Assembly: GCA_937895705.1 (NCBI GenBank)
Contig: CALBKM010000034.1
Location: 124,001-188,000 of the forward strand
Reading direction: 5' to 3'
DNA from: an uncultured Clostridia bacterium
Lineage (GTDB): Bacteria; Bacillota; Clostridia; Lachnospirales; Lachnospiraceae
DNA length: 64,000 nucleotides
The notes below the pieces were generated by a model. The model ran no database searches and was not told the DNA's origin. It worked only from the letters and a program-made list of their open reading frames with translations. The translations under genes were made by a program, and so were the position numbers. Below, in pieces: positions 43,681 to 52,910 of the stretch; the stretch's first letter is position 1, and each line of letters starts with the position of its first letter.

Positions 43681-44883
43681 TTAAGCTTCTACGCGTATAC
43701 GATTCTTTACGGTAACCTTCTTACTCTGCTCCGTAAATGCCGCCTCGGTTATCTTCCCGGTTAAGAATGCAAACTCACCGGTTACACCCTCTGCCTTTAC
43801 TTCCTTTACATCACCGAAAGCTGCCACAGCTGCATCCTTCTCTTCCGCCGGTACACGTACAAAGAATACATTCTCTGCCTCATCACAGGAAGAAAGCGCC
43901 AGCTTCTTATTGCTCCAAAGGGTCATAATGTTAGTACCCACATGCTTTGCCGCATCCACGATATCCGCAACCACCGCACTTGCGGTCGGGAGCTTACCTG
44001 CACCGCGGCCGTAGAACATAACGTCTCCCAGCATGTTACCCTTTACTAAGATTCCGTTAAATACATCGTCTACACTGTACAACGGATGATGCTTATTAAT
44101 CATACGCGGCGCTACCATTGCAAAGAACTTATCTCCCTGACGATTGCCCATGCCGAGAAGCTTAATGGTGCAGCCGAGACTCTGTGCATACTTCATATCC
44201 TCTGCGGTAATCTTCGTGATACCTTCGGTGTAAATATCCTCGAAATCCACCTGCTTACCATAGGCAAGAGAGGTTAAAATCGCAAGCTTACGACACGCAT
44301 CATAGCCCTCTACGTCGGCCTCCGGATTGCGTTCTGCGTATCCCAGTCTCTGTGCCTCCTTAAGCACCGTATCAAAATCGGAACCGAAGTCACGCATCTG
44401 GGTTAAGATATAATTGGTAGTACCGTTTAAGATACCGGTAATTTCCATGATTTCATCTGCGGTCAGAGACTGATTTAACGGACGGATAATCGGAATACCG
44501 CCGCCTACGCTTGCCTCGAATAAGAAATTTAACTTATTCTGCTTTGCAATCTCCAAAAGCTCTGCGCCGTGTTTTGCCACCAACTCCTTGTTGGAGGTAC
44601 ACACACTCTTACCGTTCTCCAGGCAAGCCTTTACATACTTATACGCAGGGTCTACACCACCCATTACTTCCGCTACAATCTCTACTTCCGGATCGTTTAA
44701 AATATCCTGAAACTCATGGGTAATAATATCCTGTACCGGATCTCCCGGGAAATCACGCAAATCAAGGACGTGCTTTACTTCGATTTCTTTGCCCGCACGC
44801 TTTGCGATACTGTCCTTGTTCTGGTTCAAAACCTCTACCACACCCGAACCTACGGTGCCGTATCCTAACACTGCTATTTTCAT
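43681..44883 (-). CDS. hom: Homoserine dehydrogenase
   Basis: 400 residues. It reduces aspartate semialdehyde to homoserine, the step that leads to threonine and methionine. The start at 44883 follows GGAGG; the longer frame to 44937 has no site. The Rossmann motif is 'KIAVLGYGTVGSGVVEVLNQ', the catalytic core has 'GGIPIIRPLNQSLTADEIME', 'GILNGTTNYILTQM' and 'NPEADVEGYDACRKLAIL' with the Asp/Lys pair. A C-terminal ACT-like part (about 330-400) is short, which may mean altered threonine feedback. It is the second gene of the operon. Confidence 0.96.
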   Translation of the reverse strand: MKIAVLGYGTVGSGVVEVLNQNKDSIAKRAGKEIEVKHVLDLRDFPGDPVQDIITHEFQDILNDPEVEIVAEVMGGVDPAYKYVKACLENGKSVCTSNKELVAKHGAELLEIAKQNKLNFLFEASVGGGIPIIRPLNQSLTADEIMEITGILNGTTNYILTQMRDFGSDFDTVLKEAQRLGYAERNPEADVEGYDACRKLAILTSLAYGKQVDFEDIYTEGITKITAEDMKYAQSLGCTIKLLGMGNRQGDKFFAMVAPRMINKHHPLYSVDDVFNGILVKGNMLGDVMFYGRGAGKLPTASAVVADIVDAAKHVGTNIMTLWSNKKLALSSCDEAENVFFVRVPAEEKDAAVAAFGDVKEVKAEGVTGEFAFLTGKITEAAFTEQSKKVTVKNRIRVEA

Positions 44884-44902
44884 ATCGTTTTCCTCCGCTT
44901 CG

Positions 44903-45343
44903 TTATTCTCTTCCCAATATCTTAATATAGTGTACACCTGAAATCGCTTCCATGCGTTCTACCAACACCGTTGCTTCCTCTGTTTCCGGTCGCATTTCTA
45001 CGGAAATGGTAAGGGATGCGATGCCGCCGATGGGAATTGCCTGATGAATCGTCAGGATGTTTGCATGACTCTTGGCAATCTCTCCCAGTACCACAGACAA
45101 CAATCCCGGCTCATCGTCCATCTGAAGCATAAAGGTAATGGTCCGTCCTCGGTTATTTTCGTGGAACGGAAAAATATCATCCTTATATTTGTAGAATGAG
45201 CTGCGGCTGATTCCAACCGCTTCCGTCGCCTCCTGTACCGTAAGCACCCGCTCGGAATCAAGGAGACGCTTTGCTTCCACTACCTGTAACAACACCTCAG
45301 GCACTGCTTTTTTCTTTACAATGTAAAATTTCTCTTCTGCCAA
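44903..45343 (-). CDS. ACT-domain protein, UPF0735 (PheB) family, TTG start
   Basis: 146 residues with the TTG at 45343, eight bases after AAAGGAG; this gives the normal family length and begins AEEKFYIVKKKAVPEVLL. A helix-turn-helix-like part is at about 33-55 (TVQEATEAVGISRSSFYKYK), and an ACT domain covers about 70-146 ('LLSVVLGEIAKSHANILTIH' and 'IGGIASLTISVEM'). Members lie beside hom in many Firmicutes and probably sense an amino acid. It is first in the operon, with the promoter at 45400-45428. Confidence 0.92.
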   Translation of the reverse strand: MAEEKFYIVKKKAVPEVLLQVVEAKRLLDSERVLTVQEATEAVGISRSSFYKYKDDIFPFHENNRGRTITFMLQMDDEPGLLSVVLGEIAKSHANILTIHQAIPIGGIASLTISVEMRPETEEATVLVERMEAISGVHYIKILGRE

Positions 45344-45399
45344 AGGGTATTCTCCTTTCGTGTTCGCGCCATAAAAACAATTGTCCGTATCAAGGAGAT

Positions 45400-45428
45400 A
45401 TGATACCACACTTATTCGGAGAATGCAA
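45400..45428 (-). promoter_or_regulatory. Promoter of the ACT-hom-apgM operon
   Basis: TTGCAT (45423-45428), 17 bases, TATCAT (45400-45405) on the minus strand. No T-box follows, so control differs from that of thrS. Confidence 0.65.
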
Positions 45429-45473
45429 CCTCTTTTTTTAAACTCTCTTTCCCTGTGTGTTTTTACTATACAA

Positions 45474-45510
45474 GAAAAAGAGGCCGCACACTTTCAAATG
45501 TCAGCCTCTT
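45474..45510 (-). terminator. Terminator of the ftsEX-M23-S41 operon
   Basis: AAGAGGC pairs with GCCTCTT around a 19-base loop, followed on the minus strand by TTTTC; begins ten bases past the S41 stop. Confidence 0.85.
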
Positions 45511-45520
45511 GCAAAAAACT

Positions 45521-46804
45521 TTACTTCATTAATTTCTTTACTTCTTCGATTGCACGTTGCAATTGATTGTCCTCGGAAAGCGGAACCACCGGCATCTGTT
45601 TTAATTCTTCCGCAAGTTCCACCTCCACATCCGGCGTAATTCCGGTTCCGTGGATATTTCTGCCCATCGGTGTATAATAGGTAGAAACCGTCAGTTTCAC
45701 CGCACTTCCGTCGTTTAACGGAATCACGCTCTGTACGATACCCTTTCCGAAGCTCTGGGTACCCACGATTGTTGCCAACCCGTAATCCTGCAACGCACCG
45801 GAAAAGATTTCGGAGGCACTGGCGCTGTATCCGTTAATCATTACCGCCATCGGAAGTTCCCCCACACTTCCTTCATGGGCATAAATCTCTTCTTTGACAT
45901 CGTACTTATCCAAAGTATAGACAATCAAATCCTCTTCTTCCAAAAACAAATCCAGCATATCGCAAACCGTTGTCAGAAGTCCACCGCCGTTGTCACGGAT
46001 ATCCACCACAAGTCCTTCCATCCCCTGGGCTTTCAAAGCATTTACCGCAGTCTCAAACTGCTGGGTGGTAATCTCGTCAAATTGCATTACGTAAATATAG
46101 CCGATGGAGTCATCCAACATCTCATAGGTTACCGTTTCCACTTCTACCAGATCACGTGTAATGGACAGTTCCACATATTCGCCTGCGGACGCTCTCCATA
46201 CCTCCACTTCTACCAAAGTCCCTTGTTCGCCCTTCATATGTTTCACCGCCAGATCGATGTCCCAGGCAGATACATCTTCTCCGTCAATCTTTGTCAGAAT
46301 ATCTCCCGGAAGCATTCCGGCTTTATATGCCGGGCCATCCACAAACGGACGCACAATCGTAATTACCTTTGTGGATGCATTCTGACTCACCAGCGCTCCG
46401 ATTCCGCAATAAGCGCCTTCCATCTCTTCCATCAGGGCCGCATATTCTTCTGCGGAATAATAACAGGAATACGGATCCCCCAGCGACCAAAGCATTCCGT
46501 GATACATTCCGTCGTATAGCGCTTCCTCGTCCGCCTCGTCCAGATAGTACAGATCGATCAACGCTTTCAGTTTATCGGCCTTCTTCGTAAACGCCTCTTC
46601 GCTTTTTGACTTGTCACCACTTTCGGTGCCCGCAAACAAATCCCATAAATTACTTCCCAAGTCATCGGTATCTTCCTTTTCACCTGCAGAACCTGCATCC
46701 GGATACAACATTCCGCATCCGGTCATTCCGAAACATCCCACGCAAAGAAGCAACGCCATTCCGATTGCTCCGATTCTTTTTACCCACTTTACTTTCTTCA
46801 TCAT
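45521..46804 (-). CDS. S41-family C-terminal processing peptidase (CtpA-like)
   Basis: 427 residues, exported serine protease. A signal with the possible lipobox MTGC (Cys30). A PDZ domain lies at about 135-215 (PAYKAGMLPGDILTKIDGED). The catalytic domain has 'NGYSASASEIFSGALQDYG' with the nucleophile Ser and 'TQSFGKGIVQSVIPLNDGS' with the general-base Lys. Ctp proteases trim cell-envelope proteins and, in other species, limit peptidoglycan hydrolases. It is last in the FtsEX-M23 operon, 27 bases after the M23 gene, which fits control of the hydrolase. GGAAGG lies 14 bases before the ATG. Confidence 0.94.
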   Translation of the reverse strand: MMKKVKWVKRIGAIGMALLLCVGCFGMTGCGMLYPDAGSAGEKEDTDDLGSNLWDLFAGTESGDKSKSEEAFTKKADKLKALIDLYYLDEADEEALYDGMYHGMLWSLGDPYSCYYSAEEYAALMEEMEGAYCGIGALVSQNASTKVITIVRPFVDGPAYKAGMLPGDILTKIDGEDVSAWDIDLAVKHMKGEQGTLVEVEVWRASAGEYVELSITRDLVEVETVTYEMLDDSIGYIYVMQFDEITTQQFETAVNALKAQGMEGLVVDIRDNGGGLLTTVCDMLDLFLEEEDLIVYTLDKYDVKEEIYAHEGSVGELPMAVMINGYSASASEIFSGALQDYGLATIVGTQSFGKGIVQSVIPLNDGSAVKLTVSTYYTPMGRNIHGTGITPDVEVELAEELKQMPVVPLSEDNQLQRAIEEVKKLMK

Positions 46805-46831
46805 TTCAACAACTGCTTCCTTCCATCTTAT

Positions 46832-48115
46832 TTACGGTTTCACATATTTACACGGATCCACCGACGTCCCGTTAATTTTAATGGTAAAATGTAAATGAGG
46901 TGCTGTAGACCATCCCGTAGATCCGCACTTCATAATAACCTGCCCTTGTTTCACATAATCTCCGGTCTTTACCAACAGTTTCGACGCATGCAGATAATGG
47001 GTGGTCACTCCGTTTCCGTGATCGATTACCACATGGTTTCCGTTCATGGAAGTCCATGTAGCCTTTGTTACCACACCAGCCAACGATGCCACGATATCCG
47101 CACCGTATGCTCCACCGATATCGATTCCGCTGTGATACTCTCTTTTTCCCGTAATCGGACTGATCCGATAGCCGAAGTAGGAGTAAATATTCGGATCCCC
47201 CGGGAACGGCCAAATCATATTATCCACCGAGGTTTCATCCGTCAATCCCAGCTTCTTTAACTCTTCTTCTCTTCTCTTTCGTTCTTCCTCTTCACGCCGG
47301 AGACGTTCCTCTTCTTCCCGCCGTTTTCTCTCCTCTTCTTCTCTTCGAAGACGCTCTTTTTCTTCCAAATCGGCGATTTCCAGTTCTTTACTCTCTATCT
47401 CCTCGTAAAACTCAAAATACTGCTCCTCCGTCACCCCGAGAGAGGCAGTCAATTCATCCATATATACTGCTTTATTGGCAACCAAAATCGATAAATTCTC
47501 GATTTGCATCTCCTGTACGTTCTTCTCGGCATTTAACTCCACCAACGCCAGTTCGTAGGATTCTTCCTTTTTCTTTACTTCCTCGCAAGACGCTTCATAC
47601 CGTTTTAACAGGTTGTCATCATATGCCGCAATCTGGGAACGGTACTCCACCTGATTCAGCAAGTCTTCCAGACTGTCCGAACCGGTGAGAATCTCCAAAA
47701 AATCGGTGTCTCCGTTCTCGTACATATACTTAATCCGGGCTTTCATGATGGCATATTGGCTTTCTTTCGCCGCAACCGCCGCATCCAGTTCTGTCCTCGC
47801 AGTCGCAAGTGCCTCTTCACACGCCGCAATGCTTTGTAACAATTCCTCCATTGCCGCATAGGCTCCCGCCAATTCTTCATCTACCCGTTTAATATACTCT
47901 TCCGTACTTTTTTTATCCGCTTCCAAAGCCGCAATTTTATCTGCAGCCTCTTTTCGCATCTGTTCCAGTTCTTCTTTTTCCTTTTTTGCCTTGTCAATCG
48001 CCGATTGATAGGATTGCCCTGCCAATGCCTCGGTTCCGTGTCCCGTCGGGAGCACGGTAACCAGTACCGTCATCAGCCCTATATAACATATTCCTTTTCT
48101 CAGAATCCGCTTCAT
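46832..48115 (-). CDS. M23-family peptidoglycan hydrolase with coiled coil
   Basis: 427 residues. Signal peptide 1-32. A long coiled coil (about 35-285) ends in an Arg/Glu run (LRREEEERKRREEEERLRRE). The LytM/M23 domain (about 310-425) has all zinc ligands: HSGIDIGG, and HLHF in STAPHLHFTIKING, with 'GNHVVIDHGNGVTTHYLHAS'. It should cut peptide bridges in the wall outside the membrane. Coiled coil plus M23 next to ftsEX matches the EnvC/CwlO type, in which FtsEX activates the hydrolase through the coiled coil. Unlike EnvC, its own catalytic site is intact. Starts after AAAGGAG. Confidence 0.95.
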   Translation of the reverse strand: MKRILRKGICYIGLMTVLVTVLPTGHGTEALAGQSYQSAIDKAKKEKEELEQMRKEAADKIAALEADKKSTEEYIKRVDEELAGAYAAMEELLQSIAACEEALATARTELDAAVAAKESQYAIMKARIKYMYENGDTDFLEILTGSDSLEDLLNQVEYRSQIAAYDDNLLKRYEASCEEVKKKEESYELALVELNAEKNVQEMQIENLSILVANKAVYMDELTASLGVTEEQYFEFYEEIESKELEIADLEEKERLRREEEERKRREEEERLRREEEERKRREEELKKLGLTDETSVDNMIWPFPGDPNIYSYFGYRISPITGKREYHSGIDIGGAYGADIVASLAGVVTKATWTSMNGNHVVIDHGNGVTTHYLHASKLLVKTGDYVKQGQVIMKCGSTGWSTAPHLHFTIKINGTSVDPCKYVKP

Positions 48116-48151
48116 CCGGCATCTCCTTTCCCATATACTTTTCTCCCGGTA

Positions 48152-49075
48152 CTAACGCAGGCTGATTTTCTTTAACTGCTTTCTCGTGCTGGTGGTACTG
48201 CCGAACCAACCGATTAATACACCGATGAACAAAAGCAACGGCGTAAGCTTTGCAAACACTTCCTGCTCACTTAAAAACGACATTTTGCGGAATACACTTT
48301 CAAACTCTCCGGATAAGTATTTGATTACTCTTCCGTAAATCAAATGCAAAATCCCCACCGGTACCAGCGCCCCCAGTATACCCAGCAATACACCTTCCAC
48401 TACAAACGGAAAGCGGACAAAAAAGTCTGTGGCACCGATTAGATTCATAATAGAAATCTCTTCCTTTCGCACGGAAATACCGATGGACACCGTCATACGA
48501 ATGAGAAATACCGCCACCGCTACCAGTATCACGATAATCGCCACGGAAACAATGGTAATCATCCTACTGATTCCTTCCATGCTCTCCGCTACACCGTCCA
48601 TTGCATTCACCTTACGCACACCGTCCAGTCCTTCAATGAAACGCACCAGCACATCCTGCATGGAAACATCGTTCATATACACCTTATAGGAAGCGGAATC
48701 CTTAAGCGGATTATCCTCCCCAAAGGTTGCCGCCAGTTCCTCGTTTAAGTGGTCTCTTTTATAATTTTCCCAAGCCTCTTCCGCAGAAATAAACACCACG
48801 TCAGCCACTTCTGCCCGTTTACTGATTTCCACTCCGATTTTCTCGATTTTATCCGCAGGACACCCTTCCTCAAACAAAACCGTCACACCTACGTTTTGCT
48901 CTGCGCCCTTCATTATATGGTTGACATTGGAGGTCACGAAAAAGAACAAGCCCAGAATAAACAAGCTTGCCCCGATTGTCCCGATGGAGGCCAGTGAAAA
49001 CATTCCGTTATGAAAAATACTGCGAATTCCCTGCTTTAAGCAGTAAAAAAGCGTTCTAATACTTTGCATAGACAT
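48152..49075 (-). CDS. ftsX: Cell-division ABC permease FtsX
   Basis: 307 residues. The start at 49075 follows GAAGGGTGGG and overlaps ftsE by 20 bases. The N-terminal part 'SIRTLFYCLKQGIRSIFHNG' leads to helix one (about 25-48), an outside domain (about 50-175), and three more helices (about 180-210, 230-262, 280-300). FtsX passes the ATPase cycle of FtsE to a wall hydrolase outside. It is followed by the M23 gene, its likely partner. Confidence 0.95.
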   Translation of the reverse strand: MSMQSIRTLFYCLKQGIRSIFHNGMFSLASIGTIGASLFILGLFFFVTSNVNHIMKGAEQNVGVTVLFEEGCPADKIEKIGVEISKRAEVADVVFISAEEAWENYKRDHLNEELAATFGEDNPLKDSASYKVYMNDVSMQDVLVRFIEGLDGVRKVNAMDGVAESMEGISRMITIVSVAIIVILVAVAVFLIRMTVSIGISVRKEEISIMNLIGATDFFVRFPFVVEGVLLGILGALVPVGILHLIYGRVIKYLSGEFESVFRKMSFLSEQEVFAKLTPLLLFIGVLIGWFGSTTSTRKQLKKISLR

Positions 49076-49796
49076 ACCCACCCTTCTGTTCATCACTGAT
49101 CATTCGTCCGTTACGAAGAGTGATGACACGTTTCTGCATCATGTCTACCACTTCATGATTATGCGTTACCACAACCACCGTTGTACCGCGACGGTTTACT
49201 TCCTCCAGCAAATGCATAATTTCCCAGGAATTTTTCGGGTCCAGATTTCCCGTAGGCTCATCCGCCAGCAAAATCACCGGATTGTTTACCAACGCCCGGG
49301 CAAGGGCTACTCTCTGCTGCTCACCGCCGGAAAGTTCCGACGGAAACGCCTTAAACTTCTCACTCAGTCCCACCAAAGAGAGCATTCTCGGTACGCTACG
49401 CTTAATCTCCGCCGGACCAACCTCAATTACCCGCTGTGCAAAGGCCACATTTTCGTAGGCGTTACGGTCCTTAAGGAGCCGGAAGTCCTGAAATACCACA
49501 CCGATACTGCGACGGTATTTACTGATTTGATGGCGGCGCAACCTGGAAAGCTCCTTTCCGGCCACAAACACCCGTCCTTTCGTCGGCAGGATTTCGCGCA
49601 ACATCAAACGAATCAATGTGGATTTTCCGGAACCGCTGCTTCCAACAATGAAAACAAACTCTCCCTTCTTGATGCTGAAGCTAATATCTTCGATTGCATG
49701 AATCCCTTTTTGATAATCCTTGGACACGTGGTCAAAATGAATCACCGGCGCCTGTATATTTTGCAAATCTTTATGTAAATCGTAGGTCCCTGCCAT
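49056..49796 (-). CDS. ftsE: Cell-division ATPase FtsE
   Basis: 246 residues. Walker A GSSGSGKST, signature LSGGEQQR, Walker B VILLADEPTGNLD and H-loop VVTHNHEVVD are intact. 'DFRLLKDRNAYENVAFAQRV' is typical of FtsE. Works with FtsX at the membrane to control septal or lateral wall hydrolysis. First gene of the ftsE-ftsX-M23-S41 operon. The start follows GGAGG. Confidence 0.96.
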   Translation of the reverse strand: MAGTYDLHKDLQNIQAPVIHFDHVSKDYQKGIHAIEDISFSIKKGEFVFIVGSSGSGKSTLIRLMLREILPTKGRVFVAGKELSRLRRHQISKYRRSIGVVFQDFRLLKDRNAYENVAFAQRVIEVGPAEIKRSVPRMLSLVGLSEKFKAFPSELSGGEQQRVALARALVNNPVILLADEPTGNLDPKNSWEIMHLLEEVNRRGTTVVVVTHNHEVVDMMQKRVITLRNGRMISDEQKGGYVYAKY

Positions 49797-49822
49797 ACGC
49801 TCCCTCCTCTTTTATAATCCGA

Positions 49823-49846
49823 AAGCCGCATCTTACGGTGCGGCTT
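49823..49846 (-). terminator. Hairpin between the CdaR-like gene and ftsE
   Basis: AAGCCGCA/TGCGGCTT with an eight-base loop. T-run weak; may only partly stop transcription into ftsE. Confidence 0.6.
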
Positions 49847-49853
49847 CGAAAAC

Positions 49854-50942
49854 CTAAAACTCCATGTTTTCTACATATTTCATGTACTTTACTACCATCA
49901 GCGCCATCTTAAAGGTAATGGCATCCTCAAAGGTACGGAGATCCAGATGCGTCATCTTCTGCAACTTATCCAAACGATATACCAGTGTATTGCGGTGGAT
50001 ATAAAGCTGACGGGATGTCTCGGACACATTCAGGTTGTTTTCGAAGAACTTGTTGATGGTAACAATCGTTTCCTCGTCAAAATCCTCCAAAGACTTTCCG
50101 TCGAAAATCTCCCTGATAAACACCTTACACATCGGAAGCGGTAACTGATATACAAGGCGGCCGATACCGAGATTGGAATATGCCACCACATTGCGGTCGC
50201 TGTAAAAAATCTTTCCTACCTCCAGCGCCATCTTTGCTTCCTTATAAGAACGGGACACATCTTTAATTTCATTTACAATGGTACCGATGGCAATATTGAC
50301 ACGAGTCATAGCCTCGGTGTTTAACGTATCCAAAAGCACCTTTGCCGTCTTCATCATGTGCTCGTAATCCTCGTTTAATTTAAGTTCCTTCACAAGGATA
50401 ATATTCCGCTCATCCACTGCAGTAATAAAGTCTCTGCTCTTTCCCGCAAACAAACTGCGCACGGTCTCGAGGGCATTGGTATCCTTCTCCTGCTTCGTCT
50501 CGATTAAGAATACGATACGACGGGCATCCGCCTCAATATGAAGCTTCTTTGCCAGATTGTAAATATCTACGAGAAGCAGGTTGTCCAATAACAGATTTTT
50601 GATAAAGTTATCCTTGTCGTAACGTTCCTTATACGCCACAATCAAATTCTGAATCTGGAACACCGTCATCTTACCGATCATATAAACATCATCCGTGTCG
50701 CCCTTTGCCAAAACAACAAACTCCAGATGACTGTCATCGTATACCTTAAAAAACTGATAACCCGCCAAAGACTGGCTCTCCGCCGGCGAATCCACAAATG
50801 TAACCGCCGCTTCGATGCTCTCCTGTCCCGGCTCCAGGGTAGTAGCCAGAACCTCTCCGTCGGTTCCCAATACACAAAGCTCCACTCTGGTAATAGCCTT
50901 TAAACCTTCAATTGTATTTTGTAACACCTGATTCGAAATCAT
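49854..50942 (-). CDS. CdaR/PucR-family transcription regulator
   Basis: 362 residues. The C-terminal helix-turn-helix of the PucR type is 'NLNVSETSRQLYIHRNTLVY', with RLDKLQKMTHLDLRTFEDA after it (about 300-345). The middle 'IAIGTIVNEIKDVSRSYKEA' is the CdaR GGDEF-like region. The N-terminal half (about 20-130) is a ligand-sensing region. It has its own TTGACT/TAAACT promoter. Relatives control sugar-acid or purine use; the ligand is unknown. The neighbouring gene for a sugar-ABC ATPase suggests sugar control, as an inference. Confidence 0.88.
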   Translation of the reverse strand: MISNQVLQNTIEGLKAITRVELCVLGTDGEVLATTLEPGQESIEAAVTFVDSPAESQSLAGYQFFKVYDDSHLEFVVLAKGDTDDVYMIGKMTVFQIQNLIVAYKERYDKDNFIKNLLLDNLLLVDIYNLAKKLHIEADARRIVFLIETKQEKDTNALETVRSLFAGKSRDFITAVDERNIILVKELKLNEDYEHMMKTAKVLLDTLNTEAMTRVNIAIGTIVNEIKDVSRSYKEAKMALEVGKIFYSDRNVVAYSNLGIGRLVYQLPLPMCKVFIREIFDGKSLEDFDEETIVTINKFFENNLNVSETSRQLYIHRNTLVYRLDKLQKMTHLDLRTFEDAITFKMALMVVKYMKYVENMEF

Positions 50943-50982
50943 ATGTCCTCCTTCTACAACAAACTACTTCCCCACTATTGTC

Positions 50983-51011
50983 AGTTTATCATTCGCGGTG
51001 CTAAAAGTCAA
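50983..51011 (-). promoter_or_regulatory. Promoter of the CdaR-like regulator gene
   Basis: TTGACT (51006-51011), 17 bases, TAAACT (50983-50988) with an extended TG, on the minus strand. Confidence 0.75.
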
Positions 51012-51058
51012 CCGAAGAGGAAAAAAATAATTGTGAAATAACTATGCCTGCACGCAAA

Positions 51059-51082
51059 GAGACCGTCGTTTCCGACGGTCTC
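51059..51082 (-). terminator. Terminator of the sugar-ABC ATPase gene
   Basis: GAGACCGTCG pairs perfectly with CGACGGTCTC around a four-base loop, followed on the minus strand by TTTG. Confidence 0.8.
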
Positions 51083-51099
51083 CGTAAAATCATATTCAA

Positions 51100-52227
51100 T
51101 TAGTGAGAAATAATCTGCTCGGTCTCCTTATCGAAGATATGTATCTTCGTTAAGTCGAAAGCGATGGTGATGGTATCACCCGGTCTAGCGGTGGTACGCG
51201 GGTTAACACGTGCGGTTACCGGAATGGTCTCATCAATATCGAAGTACAGGAATACTTCCGCACCGAGAAGCTCGTATACACGAACGGTTGCTTCTAAGCT
51301 ACTGTCCTTGGACATAGCGATGAAACTCTCTTCGTCCTTGATGTCCTCCGGTCTGATACCGAGAACAACCTTCTTCGGATGCTCTTCGTTGGTGTAGCCA
51401 CCGTCGATAAGCTTCTGAGCTCTCTTCTCGGTAAGCTTAATGGAATGGTTACCGAACTTAAGAGAAACAGCGCCGCCTTCTTCTACTGCCTGACAGTCGA
51501 TGAAGTTCATCTGCGGAGATCCCATGAAACCTGCAACGAAGAGGTTCTGCGGTCTGTCGTAGAGATTCTGCGGAGTATCTACCTGCTGAATAACACCGTC
51601 CTTCATAACTACGATTCTGGTACCAAGGGTCATTGCCTCGGTCTGGTCATGGGTTACGTAGATAACGGTAGTCTGTAACTTCTGGTGAAGCTTGGAAATC
51701 TCGATACGCATCTGTACACGGAGCTTTGCATCCAAGTTGGAAAGCGGCTCATCCATGAGGAATACCTTCGGATTACGAACGATTGCACGACCCATTGCTA
51801 CTCGCTGTCTCTGACCACCGGAAAGAGCCTTCGGCTTACGATCCAGTAAGTGCTCGATGTCAAGGATTCTTGCAGCCTCGCTAACGAGCTTCTTAATCTC
51901 TTCCTTCGGGGTCTTTCTTAACTTAAGACCGAATGCCATATTGTCATATACGGACATATGCGGATACAATGCGTAGTTCTGGAATACCATCGCGATATCT
52001 CTGTCCTTCGGCTCTACGTCGTTCATAAGCTTATTGCCGATGTAAAGCTCACCACCGGAGATCTCCTCGAGACCTGCGATCATACGAAGGGTAGTGGACT
52101 TACCACAACCGGACGGACCTACGAAGATGATGAATTCCTTATCCTCAATTTCAAGATTGAAATCCTTTACAGCCACAAAGCCGTTCGGATAAGTCTTGTT
52201 GATATTCTTCAACGATAAACTTGCCAT
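51100..52227 (-). CDS. msmK: Sugar ABC transporter ATPase, MsmK/UgpC type
   Basis: 375 residues. Walker A GPSGCGKST, signature LSGGQRQR, Walker B VFLMDEPLSNLD, H-loop VTHDQTEAM. The C-terminal TOBE/OB part (about 245-375) contains 'KVVLGIRPEDIKDEESFIAM', as in MsmK, MalK and UgpC. One such ATPase often energises many sugar importers in Firmicutes, and here it stands alone without permease genes, which fits a shared subunit. It probably serves xylo-oligosaccharide and other importers elsewhere. The start follows AGGAGG. The gap 52228-52476 upstream is A/T-rich with TATTAT-like sites but no secure promoter. Confidence 0.93.
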   Translation of the reverse strand: MASLSLKNINKTYPNGFVAVKDFNLEIEDKEFIIFVGPSGCGKSTTLRMIAGLEEISGGELYIGNKLMNDVEPKDRDIAMVFQNYALYPHMSVYDNMAFGLKLRKTPKEEIKKLVSEAARILDIEHLLDRKPKALSGGQRQRVAMGRAIVRNPKVFLMDEPLSNLDAKLRVQMRIEISKLHQKLQTTVIYVTHDQTEAMTLGTRIVVMKDGVIQQVDTPQNLYDRPQNLFVAGFMGSPQMNFIDCQAVEEGGAVSLKFGNHSIKLTEKRAQKLIDGGYTNEEHPKKVVLGIRPEDIKDEESFIAMSKDSSLEATVRVYELLGAEVFLYFDIDETIPVTARVNPRTTARPGDTITIAFDLTKIHIFDKETEQIISH

Positions 52228-52476
52228 TTCATTTTCCTCCTAAAATATGATGTAATACACTTTTCTCTTCCACAAAAAAAGCACATTAATATAATACACT
52301 ATTCACAAATAAATTACCATATCTCATTTAACCAAATTCTGCACCTCGTTTTTGTTACATTTGCACAGTTCATTTTCCCTTTGATTCTGAGTTTTCCCCG
52401 TTTTGAACTGTCTCTTTCCGTTCCCGGCAGGTATTGTTTTGCACTTTGGGCCACCTTCGCAAAATTATCTGTCTGT

Positions 52477-52896
52477 TTATCTTTTCAACTCATATTCTCC
52501 ACAAACAAGCAACGTACATCCGGACAAAGCTCTGCACCCTCCGTTCTCCTCTGTCACGATGTAGCTGTGATATAAGAATAAGGACGTATCCTCCTCGGTC
52601 TTCTCTCCCGCTGTCACATCCACCAAACCGTCTTCCGCCGCCGTTACTGAACCTCCCAGTACAATAATACCGGTTCCGATGTTTCCCACCAGAGACTCCC
52701 CTTTCTTTAACTGCACCCGTTCCGATGTTCCGCCGGCACCAGTAAGTCGTTCCTCCAGATAACTCAGTGTAACAAGCGGATCTCCCGATGTCCCCGGAAT
52801 TTTGGACGCCGCCCCCGCAGAATGTCCGGTAAAAAACGCCCCAAGTACAAGCACTGCCACTCCGAATATACCGATCAGTTTCTTCTTCAAACCCAT
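52477..52896 (-). CDS. Small exported protein, unknown
   Basis: 139 residues. Signal peptide about 1-29 (cleavage near AGAAS). The mature part has 'GDPLVTLSYLEERLTG', then a predicted beta region with 'SLVGNIGTGIIVLGGSVTAA', and two Cys near the end (GGCRALSGCTLLVCGEYE has three). No family is recognised. It is 14 bases after the preceding gene and likely co-transcribed. Confidence 0.75.
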   Translation of the reverse strand: MGLKKKLIGIFGVAVLVLGAFFTGHSAGAASKIPGTSGDPLVTLSYLEERLTGAGGTSERVQLKKGESLVGNIGTGIIVLGGSVTAAEDGLVDVTAGEKTEEDTSLFLYHSYIVTEENGGCRALSGCTLLVCGEYELKR

Positions 52897-52910
52897 ACCG
52901 TTCTTCTCCT

